64,000 bases of DNA from CBDCVY01 sp965223245 (GTDB lineage Bacteria; Nitrospinota; Nitrospinia; Nitrospinales; Nitrospinaceae), in contig CBDCVY010000013.1 in the NCBI GenBank assembly GCA_965223245.1, positions 3,782,001 through 3,846,000 on the forward strand, read 5' to 3'. The position numbers and the translations under genes were made by a program. The notes beneath the pieces were generated by a model. That model was not told where the DNA came from. It did no database searches and was given only the letters and a program-made list of their open reading frames with translations. How positions within the stretch are numbered: the first letter of the stretch is position 1; each line of letters begins with the position of its first letter. Below are positions 43,188-51,405 of the stretch, piece by piece.

Positions 43188-46097
43188 TTATTCACCATTT
43201 TGATAATAGTTGGAGTTGGGTAAATTGGGGTCATTCCCGTAAAATGGAACTTGTTTGTTATCTGATGGAAGAGAAGGATTGATACTAGAGTTACTTTTTG
43301 GTTCAAATAATTTTTTGGTATCTTCTTGATTGAAGACATCCGTCGAAGGTTTCGGTTTATAGGAAAAGATTTGGTTTTGATTTAGGTCATAATAAAAAAG
43401 ATTTTCTTTTCTATAGGGTTCTCCAAATTTCTTTTCGTTTTTCTTATGAAGATCATCAAAAGGAAAAGTCTTTCTCGATAACAGTCTGGGAAATCGTTGA
43501 TGCCTTAAGTCTAAAAAACGATACGCCTTATATTTATCCTTTTGGGTTAATAATCTTTTGATTTCTTTTAATTTTAAAAATCTGGATTTTCCTTCCGGAT
43601 AAATAGTTTGTAAAGGAATTCCATCTGAAGCAATCATTTGTTTAATTTGAAACTTTGGAAGGACTCGGTTTTTTGTTTTTAGTTCTTCAAGAAAATACTT
43701 TCCCTTCTCTATCATGAGTAAATTTGAATCACCCTGGCCTGTGGCGATTGTGCTTTCATGACAACTCTCACAGGTGCGTCCCTTTGAACGAATGGTATGA
43801 GGTGTGTGAGGAGTCATAACCAATCCCGGAGAACCCTTATTGGTAATAGGCACGCCTGCTCTTAACCGGGGATTAGATGATTCCGGTTGTGTTATGAAAT
43901 ATTGATATTGAGGTTTTAAAATCGAATAATTGTTCCTTTGATTTTTCCCTAAAATTATTTTATCCCAAGTGGACTCTGTAATTAAATTCCACCAAATTCC
44001 GGGTTTCCATTCCCCTGATATTTCATTTGGATTAGATTTAGCGGTTCGCCAATTGATCATTTCAGTGGAATTTGAGGTTTCATTAGAAGTTCCTTCATTT
44101 TGAAAAAACTGTAAGGTTGGGTCTGCAAAACTCCAATCCTTCCATTTTTTCAGGTCAACAACATCTTCTCGAATGGAATGCAATCCCCATTCGCTGGCGG
44201 ACCAACGGGCATGGCAGGCTGAACATTCCACTTGGATCATATGCTTGGGAACTTGATGACTCAAAGGCATGGCCTTAAGTTCCTTAAGCACAGGAATTTT
44301 ATGTTCATTTCCAGTGACTTTTGAATATAAAGTCCATTCTCCTTTTTTATACAAGATATGGGGCAAAGGACTTCCGTTTGGACCGGCCATGACGGTGTCA
44401 CCCATTTTAATTTTTTTCTTTAAGTTGGGATTGAGTTGATTTTTATTAATCAGCTCCTCAGATTCCAAATCGGTCTCAACCAATTTGTATCCTTCCGGAG
44501 GTTTGGAGTTGGTCCCATGACAGGTTTCACATCGAATTCCAATTGCATCATGTTGTGTAGGGTAGGCATTGGCATTTGCTTTTATTTCATCTGTGCTATG
44601 GCAATCAATGCAGTGCAGACCTTTTTCTCGATGAATATCAGGAGTTAAAAACTCATGCTCCCTTCCATATAATACGGGTGTATCTTTATCAGTGATTCGT
44701 TGAACAGGTTTATGTTCTGGCGGAAGCCCGAATAAACCCTCATATTCATTGCCCACTCCATTATGATTATGGCAATGTTCACATTGGACGCTTGGAATAG
44801 CAACCGTAAATTGATGAACTATTGGATAACCACGTGGGTTTTTTAAGTTGTTCATCGCAAACTTTTTGGAAAATCGATCACGATTTTTTTTCAATGAATC
44901 TTTTTGGGTTTTCTGAATAGCGCGGTCACGGCTTAAAGTAATTCCATCATTTGAATAGATCATATGGCAACCGGCACATCCTGTTGATCGATAATCACCG
45001 GGTCGGTGTGGAGAGGGACCTTGAAGATGACACCGCAAACATTTCTTCTCTAAAAAGTCATCCACCGGGTGTTTTTGACTTTGGTAAACCCAGGGAAAAG
45101 ATAATAGATCATCTTCTTCATTTTTTTCTTCTTTAAGAATTTTTTTCTTTGATTTTTGGGCCTTCTTTTTAACTGGGGTTTTGCTAATCTGGGTTTGAGG
45201 TTGCTCTAATGGAGGTGCCCCCCAGGCATTCCTGGTGGTTTCTATGATTCCTCTACTTGTAGTCATTAAAGAATTAGCCATTTTTTCAATTTGTTCTTCA
45301 TGACATTTGCCGCAATATTTTGGAGCATTTTCTAGATCTGAAGGGTTGGAAACCATTCCTTTATGAGCCCTTTTCATAGTCTGGGCTCTTGGATTTCCTC
45401 CATGACACTTTTTACATTGAAACGGGTGATTGGTGCTGATTTGTTCAATTCCTCTATGGCAGATCAAGCAGCCTCCTTCATTATTGTCTAATAGGATTCT
45501 TCCAAACACATCTTCTAATTTAAAATTGGAATCTCTGTAATAGTTTTCAATGAATCCTTTTGAATCCAGATAGGAGTTAAACCGCAGGCCATCAATTGTA
45601 GTTCCGGGTCTTAAGGAGTTCTTGCTGTCTATTGAATTGCCACGCATATAAAAAAACGGATCGCGAAAATCTCCCGCATCGATTCTATCTTTTACCGGGG
45701 CCGGCGGAATTTCCACCATTTTCTTTTCAAAGGTATCTTCTGACTGAGAACCGGGGATAGGTTCGGAAAGGTGTTCAGATTCCTGTTGGTAAGAAGGAAC
45801 AGGGGGAACGTGGGTTTCATCAAATGGGCTTAAAGGGTCAGGGTTCGTGGGTTGAGAAACATCTGGAATATTGTTTTCAGAGTCTTTTTCTTCTTCAAAT
45901 ATTTCTAAGGGTTCTTCTGAAGAATTTTCTTCGGGTTTTACTATAGGTTCGTCGGATGTTTCTTCCGAGGATTCAGGAACCTTAGGAAGTGAAAAAAAAT
46001 CAAAAAAATTGTCAGCCTTAGGTTGTGGTACAAAGAGAACGCACAAGCAGAGAAAAATTAGTAAAGTTAAAGAAAATTTAGGAGTCGAAGGTTTCAT
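43188..46097 (-). CDS. Decahaem cytochrome c (10 CxxCH)
   Basis: A 969-aa exported multihaem protein. A signal peptide (LTLLIFLCLCVLFVPQPKA) precedes about 100 residues rich in Glu, Ser and Pro. Ten CxxCH sites then run from residue 210 (GCLICHRGIEQ) to about 774 (RTCESCHEST); the others are CKKCH, CGKCH, CLRCH, CAGCH, CEHCH, CIDCH, CETCH and CSACH. A Lys-rich insert (PVKKKAQKSKKKILK) lies between haems 3 and 4. The last 200 residues have no haem and are Lys/Pro/Asn-rich. It shares block order with the 11-haem protein encoded 9 bp upstream, so they are paralogues. I do not recognise a characterised family; octahaem reductases and MtrA/OmcA-type proteins have different layouts. Electron transfer in the periplasm or at the surface is likely. 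Confidence 0.85.
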   Translation of the reverse strand: MKPSTPKFSLTLLIFLCLCVLFVPQPKADNFFDFFSLPKVPESSEETSDEPIVKPEENSSEEPLEIFEEEKDSENNIPDVSQPTNPDPLSPFDETHVPPVPSYQQESEHLSEPIPGSQSEDTFEKKMVEIPPAPVKDRIDAGDFRDPFFYMRGNSIDSKNSLRPGTTIDGLRFNSYLDSKGFIENYYRDSNFKLEDVFGRILLDNNEGGCLICHRGIEQISTNHPFQCKKCHGGNPRAQTMKRAHKGMVSNPSDLENAPKYCGKCHEEQIEKMANSLMTTSRGIIETTRNAWGAPPLEQPQTQISKTPVKKKAQKSKKKILKEEKNEEDDLLSFPWVYQSQKHPVDDFLEKKCLRCHLQGPSPHRPGDYRSTGCAGCHMIYSNDGITLSRDRAIQKTQKDSLKKNRDRFSKKFAMNNLKNPRGYPIVHQFTVAIPSVQCEHCHNHNGVGNEYEGLFGLPPEHKPVQRITDKDTPVLYGREHEFLTPDIHREKGLHCIDCHSTDEIKANANAYPTQHDAIGIRCETCHGTNSKPPEGYKLVETDLESEELINKNQLNPNLKKKIKMGDTVMAGPNGSPLPHILYKKGEWTLYSKVTGNEHKIPVLKELKAMPLSHQVPKHMIQVECSACHARWSASEWGLHSIREDVVDLKKWKDWSFADPTLQFFQNEGTSNETSNSTEMINWRTAKSNPNEISGEWKPGIWWNLITESTWDKIILGKNQRNNYSILKPQYQYFITQPESSNPRLRAGVPITNKGSPGLVMTPHTPHTIRSKGRTCESCHESTIATGQGDSNLLMIEKGKYFLEELKTKNRVLPKFQIKQMIASDGIPLQTIYPEGKSRFLKLKEIKRLLTQKDKYKAYRFLDLRHQRFPRLLSRKTFPFDDLHKKNEKKFGEPYRKENLFYYDLNQNQIFSYKPKPSTDVFNQEDTKKLFEPKSNSSINPSLPSDNKQVPFYGNDPNLPNSNYYQNGE

Positions 46098-46106
46098 ATC
46101 CAGTGG

Positions 46107-48206
46107 TCAACGTTTTCTAAGTATTTTTTTTCTTAAATTTCTATGAGCGTTTTTACGTTCAAACTTATAACTGGCTTTTAAGTTTTTATAAATAGGATCA
46201 CCATATTTATCATGACACGGAATACAGTTTCCAACTTTTAAAATTTTTGTGATTTCTTCTTGATTTAAAGGTCGTGCTTTTTCTTGTGAAGTGCCAGCGA
46301 GAGGCGACCCACTTAATCCAACTTTTGCATCAGGACTGAAAGGAGACTTTCCTTTGACTTGGTTGGATCGATTGGTGGGAAGAAATCGATCATACTTTCC
46401 GGTAGAATTTTTTCCCCAGAGAATGTTTCCTACCCCCAATCCTAAGGCCTTGGGAGATAAATGGCAACTCGCGCAAGAACGAACTTTTTTTCCCACAGAA
46501 TGAGGAGAAACGGCATAAACGGAATGAGTGCCAGAATAACCGTTAGGGTTGGTGAATTCCCATTGTTTATATTCACCCATATTGTCGCCAAATTCACTAA
46601 TGACGGGGACAAAATGTTCTTGATCGTCTATAGCGGTCAAGGTCATAGGTTTGTGCGCGGACATTGGAACTACTTTTCCTCGAGGGCCTACCATTAAACC
46701 CGGCTCATTTACTTGAATGAAAGAAAAATTCTCTGAATATTCTTTTAAGGGAAATGATGCATTTTGTGATTTAAGAGTAAGATGACAACTCTTACATTCA
46801 GGGACCCACTGAGAATGACAAGATGTACAGCCAAGTTTTTGTCGATGTCCTGGGAAATTATGAATTGTCCACCACTTCTTGGTCTGCGGAGTCTTAAAAG
46901 AGGTCCCTTTTCGCTTACTAAAAGTAATAATTTTTTTGTTTTGATATTTAACATTACTCATTTTATTTTTGCGCGAAGTGAGTACCATAGAATCGCCGAC
47001 AGAAATTTTTACCCCTTGATAGTGTTTACTTTGACGAATGACAGGATCCTTAGAATCGATTATTTTTTCAAACTTAGGATTAGCCCTGGAAGAGCCATGA
47101 CAAGTTTCACAGCTGATTTCAACGGCCTGGTTTTGTTTTGAGTATATATTTCCATCGCCCATGATATCAGACTCGGTATGGCAGTCAATGCATTCTAAGC
47201 CAGCGGAAAAATGGACATCTTGATTTACCTGACCTATTCCGAAAGGAATATTTTCATTGTTCTCCATTTCCTCTGGTTTTACCTCAGGACCGGAAGCTTT
47301 TAATATACTTTTGTGGCATTGTGAGCAGATTCCGATCGGGGGAAGGGCGGTCAATTGGTGCAAAGCAGGATATCCTTTGGTTTCTTTGGGTATAGTTTCA
47401 TCTTGACCTTGGTAAACACTCTTGGAATCATAACGAAAATGGCATGCAGCACAACCCTGGGATCGGAATTGTCCGGGGGGTGGAGGAGAATCTATATGAC
47501 ATTTTGAACACGTTTCACGTATAAAAAAATCACCGGGATGTTTGGAAATAGGAATAATGGAATTAGAAAATTTTTTTTTCTTAAAACTCGAGGGTGAAAA
47601 AAAAGGAAGGGCTTCTAATTGTTCCACGGCTAACATCTCTTTTGGAATTTTTCCATCGGAGTCGGTAATAGAATAAATTCCATATTTAGCTTTTGGTGAA
47701 GGTTGACCACCCCATTGAAACCTTAATCCTGAAATTACACCTGCCATTGTTCCCATCATGGACTTCAACACACGGTCCACATGGTTGAGAGATTCATCTT
47801 GATGGCCTGAATGGCATTGAGCTTTTCCGCAACTTTGCCGGACTACCTTTAGAGAAGAGGGATTGCGTTTCCCGGTACCCGCGGTTGGATCATATATTAA
47901 GGTAGAGTGAGCTTTTTCTTTATCTAACGAATCCGGTTTTCCGCCGTGGCAAATAGTACAACCCCAATTTAATGGATGAGAAGTGCTGACTTGTTCAATT
48001 CCTTTATGACAGTTTAAACACAGTTCCCGGCTGTCTTTGTTTTTCAGGCTATACATTTCCTCCAAAGAAACGGAGGATGAATTTAGAGTACTGTTGTTTT
48101 CGATTGATGATTGATCTACGTCCTCAGCAAAAACGGACAAAGGACTTAAAAGTGTCAAAGTAAGTACTGTCCAAAAACAGAATGTAAATTTGGAGAAAAA
48201 GGTCAT
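46107..48206 (-). CDS. Multihaem cytochrome c (11 CxxCH plus one CX4CH)
   Basis: A 699-aa exported multihaem protein with a signal peptide (FWTVLTLTLLSPLSVFA). The first site is C63 (LCLNCHKGIEQVSTSHP) and the last CIPCH is near 660. Eleven sites are CxxCH. The third is C126-GKAQ-CH, a CX4CH site like those in Desulfovibrio cytochrome c3, so up to twelve haems may bind. Segments shared with the downstream 10-haem paralogue include GIEQ-STSHP, the CIDCH...CETCHGSS pair and CTSCHSQW. It is the first cytochrome gene of the operon, 56 bp after an Hpt gene. Function unknown; an electron conduit or a reductase are both possible. Confidence 0.86.
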   Translation of the reverse strand: MTFFSKFTFCFWTVLTLTLLSPLSVFAEDVDQSSIENNSTLNSSSVSLEEMYSLKNKDSRELCLNCHKGIEQVSTSHPLNWGCTICHGGKPDSLDKEKAHSTLIYDPTAGTGKRNPSSLKVVRQSCGKAQCHSGHQDESLNHVDRVLKSMMGTMAGVISGLRFQWGGQPSPKAKYGIYSITDSDGKIPKEMLAVEQLEALPFFSPSSFKKKKFSNSIIPISKHPGDFFIRETCSKCHIDSPPPPGQFRSQGCAACHFRYDSKSVYQGQDETIPKETKGYPALHQLTALPPIGICSQCHKSILKASGPEVKPEEMENNENIPFGIGQVNQDVHFSAGLECIDCHTESDIMGDGNIYSKQNQAVEISCETCHGSSRANPKFEKIIDSKDPVIRQSKHYQGVKISVGDSMVLTSRKNKMSNVKYQNKKIITFSKRKGTSFKTPQTKKWWTIHNFPGHRQKLGCTSCHSQWVPECKSCHLTLKSQNASFPLKEYSENFSFIQVNEPGLMVGPRGKVVPMSAHKPMTLTAIDDQEHFVPVISEFGDNMGEYKQWEFTNPNGYSGTHSVYAVSPHSVGKKVRSCASCHLSPKALGLGVGNILWGKNSTGKYDRFLPTNRSNQVKGKSPFSPDAKVGLSGSPLAGTSQEKARPLNQEEITKILKVGNCIPCHDKYGDPIYKNLKASYKFERKNAHRNLRKKILRKR

Positions 48207-48262
48207 TTGGAGTTGAGTAGAATTAAAACAACCGCGTAAGGAAATCTGCGGGTCAATAATAT

Positions 48263-48583
48263 CTATTTGTAGACAACCTTCACATTATCTAAATAATGAG
48301 TTAATTCATCAATGGATTTTCGGATGGTTTTAGCATCTTTTTTTTCAGCCGCATGCTCAAGAGATTTCCCAATATAGCTAAGGTCATTGAAACCAAAGCT
48401 TCCTCCTGATCCTTTAATTATATGTCCGAGGCGTGAAATTGAAGTGTAATCTTTTTTGTAAAAGCTGTTTTTTATTTTTGATAAGTCTTCCCGCCTTTTT
48501 TCGAGATAATCCGGGATTAAGTCTTTTATATCATAATCGACGGTGACTACAGGCTTGCCAATTTGTTTCCAAAGCTCATTCAT
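48263..48583 (-). CDS. Stand-alone Hpt phosphotransfer protein
   Basis: A 106-aa four-helix Hpt domain with phosphoacceptor H54 in LGHIIKGSGGSFGFNDL. It fits a phosphorelay shuttle receiving phosphate from a hybrid kinase receiver. There is no kinase next to it; the only hybrid kinase in the window is at 33-35 kb. It lies 56 bp upstream of the multihaem operon on the same strand with no clear terminator between, so co-transcription is possible. A link between phosphorelay and haem proteins is speculative. Confidence 0.88.
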   Translation of the reverse strand: MNELWKQIGKPVVTVDYDIKDLIPDYLEKRREDLSKIKNSFYKKDYTSISRLGHIIKGSGGSFGFNDLSYIGKSLEHAAEKKDAKTIRKSIDELTHYLDNVKVVYK

Positions 48584-48679
48584 TATTAATAGTTTACTTT
48601 ATTAGGAAATTCATGTGAGTTTGTTATCTATTATAAGACCAGAAAACTTATTAGGAAAAAATAATTACTGAGTGGCGCT

Positions 48680-50791
48680 TTATTTTAATCTTAATATTAC
48701 TAGACTTTTGGGTTTCAACAAAATTCCGTTGTTTTTGTGTGTTATTGAGTTACTTTTTTCCGCATTAGCTGAGTCTGTATTTAAGATAACATCCCAATGT
48801 TGGATGGGTAAGAAGAAACTAGGGAATTGAAACAGTTGATTTTTGGATTCTGCATTGATCAATATTGCGAGAGAATTTTTTATTGAGGAATTGGGGTTTT
48901 CTGGGTTAATGCTTAGGGCATAGGTGGGAATTACGATGGTAATGGATTTAAGTGTTTCATCATGCCACAATGTTTCATCCATTTCCTCTCCCTCAGGGTT
49001 GAGCCATAATACATCTTGTTCATCTTTTGAAATATTTTCATCAAAAAATTGTGCCCTTCGTAAGGATGGAGATTTCTTTTTTAATTGAATTGCTTTTTTA
49101 AAAAAATTTAAAAATTCCTCCTGCTCTTGATTTAAATTCCAGTGATACCAATTAGATTCATTATCCTGGCAATAAGTATTATTGTTTCCCTTTTGAGTTC
49201 GACTTAATTCATCACCTCCAAGAATCATTGGAACTCCTAAAGAAGTCAAAAGAGTGGCTAAAAGGTTTTTCTTTTGTCGGTTTCGAAGAGAACCAATGTC
49301 AGAATCATTAGTAGGCCCTTCAGCACCATAATTTTCACTATCATTATTTGTGGTGCCATCCCGGTTGTTTTCCAGGTTAGGTTCATTGTGTTTATCTTTG
49401 TAGCTCACTAAATCTTCAAGAGTAAAACCATCGTGGCAAGTGATGTAATTTAAACTTGCCTGAGGAAGTCTATTCTTGGGGCTATAGATATCACTGCTTC
49501 CGGAAAATCGGCGGGCAAATAATCCGATATGTCCAGGGTCGCCCCGCCAAAAACGTCGTATGGTTTGACGGTATTGATCGTTCCATTCTGACCATTCTTT
49601 GGGAAAACCGGAAACTTGATAACCCTCAGGGCCAAGGTCCCAAGGCTCAGCAATGAGCTTTGTATGAGTTAGGATGGGATCGTTGCGAATTTCTTTAAAA
49701 ATTTCGGCATTTCCATCAAAGTGAGTTTTACCACGTCCTAATACTGTGGCTAAATCAAACCTAAATCCATCAACATGCATTTCTTGCACCCAATAACGTA
49801 ACGAATCTAAAATGAGTTGACGAACTTTTGGGTGGTTCATGTTGATGGTATTTCCACAACCGGTATAGTTCAAATACGTATAACTGTTTTTCTCATCTAA
49901 TTTGTAATAAGTGAGATTATCAATTCCCTTTAAAGATAAAGTGGGTCCTGATTCGTTGCCTTCCGGAGTGTGGTTAAAAACCACATCTAAAATGACTTCT
50001 ATCCCGGCAGAATGTAAAACTTTGACCATTTCTTTAAATTCACGAATTGGGTCCCCATTTACTGTTGCAAACCTTTTATCCGGAGCAAAAAAAAGCAGGC
50101 TGTTGTATCCCCAATAATTCACTAAGTTATTTTGGTGTAAATTTTTCTCGGTGACAGCCTGGTGGATTGGAAGCAACTCAACAGAGGTGATTCCTAAACT
50201 TAGAAGATGATCCACAATTGGAGATGAAGACAGCCCTAAAAAGGTTCCTCTTATCTTTTCAGGAACTTTTGGGTGAAGTTGGCTGATACCCTTTACATGC
50301 GTTTCGTAAATAATGGTTTCATCCCAGGGTATTTTAGGACTAGAGTCTTTTCCCCAATCAAAAGAGGATTCGACCACCTGGCCTAATGGAGCACAAGATG
50401 CCGAATCTCGAAAATCAGGATCATGGATGGAAGACATGCCTCCTTTAGAAAGGGAAAATAATTTATCATCCCATTTTAAGGATCTTCCTAAGAGAGGGGC
50501 ATAGGGGTCAATTAAGAGTTTTGAGGGGTTAAACCAATGACCTTGTCCGGGGTTAAAGGGACCAAAGACGCGATAACCATATAAAGTCCCCGGACCGGCA
50601 TTTTTTATTAAAACATGCCAAATATGATTTGAACTTTTTTTTAAGGGTAAGCAATAAGTTTCTTGCTCAGCCTCGACAGAGTCGAATATGCAAATTTCAA
50701 CTCGGGTCGCATTTTCAGAATACAAAGAAAACTGCGTGCCCTGAGACGTGCAAACTGGTCCTAACTTTATTGTTTCTGTTGGATTCAACAT
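48680..50791 (-). CDS. glgX: Glycogen debranching enzyme GlgX (isoamylase family)
   Basis: A 703-aa GH13 enzyme that removes alpha-1,6 branches from glycogen. An N-terminal CBM48 (GTQFSLYSENATRVEICIFDS, LYGYRVFGPFNPGQGHWFNP) precedes the catalytic barrel with VVFNHTPEGNE, nucleophile Asp in DGFRFDLATVLGR, acid Glu in LIAEPWDLG, and the transition-state Asp in YITCHDGFTLEDLVSY. GlgX-type insertions (NRDGTTNNDSENYG) are present. No other glycogen gene is adjacent. Confidence 0.94.
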   Translation of the reverse strand: MLNPTETIKLGPVCTSQGTQFSLYSENATRVEICIFDSVEAEQETYCLPLKKSSNHIWHVLIKNAGPGTLYGYRVFGPFNPGQGHWFNPSKLLIDPYAPLLGRSLKWDDKLFSLSKGGMSSIHDPDFRDSASCAPLGQVVESSFDWGKDSSPKIPWDETIIYETHVKGISQLHPKVPEKIRGTFLGLSSSPIVDHLLSLGITSVELLPIHQAVTEKNLHQNNLVNYWGYNSLLFFAPDKRFATVNGDPIREFKEMVKVLHSAGIEVILDVVFNHTPEGNESGPTLSLKGIDNLTYYKLDEKNSYTYLNYTGCGNTINMNHPKVRQLILDSLRYWVQEMHVDGFRFDLATVLGRGKTHFDGNAEIFKEIRNDPILTHTKLIAEPWDLGPEGYQVSGFPKEWSEWNDQYRQTIRRFWRGDPGHIGLFARRFSGSSDIYSPKNRLPQASLNYITCHDGFTLEDLVSYKDKHNEPNLENNRDGTTNNDSENYGAEGPTNDSDIGSLRNRQKKNLLATLLTSLGVPMILGGDELSRTQKGNNNTYCQDNESNWYHWNLNQEQEEFLNFFKKAIQLKKKSPSLRRAQFFDENISKDEQDVLWLNPEGEEMDETLWHDETLKSITIVIPTYALSINPENPNSSIKNSLAILINAESKNQLFQFPSFFLPIQHWDVILNTDSANAEKSNSITHKNNGILLKPKSLVILRLK

Positions 50792-50835
50792 GTTCCTATG
50801 TTAAATGCCAACAACCCTTTGTGAAAATGTTTTTT

Positions 50836-51345
50836 TTAATACACAGGGTTATGAAAATAATAAAGGGCATCATCTCCGGGTACAATTGTATAGTCCGGCA
50901 GACTGGAACAATGTTCGTGATCGATTTTCCAAGATCCACCCTTTTTAACAAAACCATAGGTGCATACACTGTGTTGTCGTTCATCGGTACTTAAACGTGA
51001 AGACACGCTAATCATTTCGTCGACTAGTAGAAAGCCCACGTTAGAACCTACGTTGCCGGCTAAAATAGTTCTTTCATTTTTGCATTTCATATTTTCTAGA
51101 TCACTTATCATACTTTCGTAATCTTTAATTCGATTCTCAAGTAAAATTCTGTGGTCGTCAGAAATTATGGTAATTTTTGGACTATAATAATCAGAAATCT
51201 TTTTTGGACTGGAGCAAACTACGGCGTCTACTTTTTTTAGAATATTTAAAAGATCATTTTTTTCATCAGCCCAAGCAAAGTTTGCGCTGATGGCAAATAA
51301 ACAAAATAAACATGTTGCCCAAGTCAACTTACCCATTCTATTCAT
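50836..51345 (-). CDS. Exported protein of unknown function (possible NTF2-like fold)
   Basis: A 169-aa secreted protein with signal peptide (WATCLFCLFAISANFAWA) and a GGAG ribosome site 8 bases before the ATG. The mature part contains four Cys (AVVCSS, MKCKN, HSVCTYG, EHCSS) that could form disulfides. The strand pattern ending in SVCTYGFVKKGGSWKIDHEHCSSLP resembles NTF2/SnoaL-like domains, which usually close with 'W-I-x-H-x-H-S'. No function can be assigned. It lies 60 bp downstream of the NHL gene on the same strand. Confidence 0.65.
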   Translation of the reverse strand: MNRMGKLTWATCLFCLFAISANFAWADEKNDLLNILKKVDAVVCSSPKKISDYYSPKITIISDDHRILLENRIKDYESMISDLENMKCKNERTILAGNVGSNVGFLLVDEMISVSSRLSTDERQHSVCTYGFVKKGGSWKIDHEHCSSLPDYTIVPGDDALYYFHNPVY

Positions 51346-51405
51346 CTAAATTTCTCCAAAATCGGATTATATTGGTCATTGAATTATTGTAAAGAAAAGT
51401 ATTTC

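Noticed and set aside
42450..48206. Known octahaem reductase, hydroxylamine oxidoreductase or MtrABC system
   Set aside because: Haem counts, absence of a porin and absence of recognisable catalytic motifs do not fit these.
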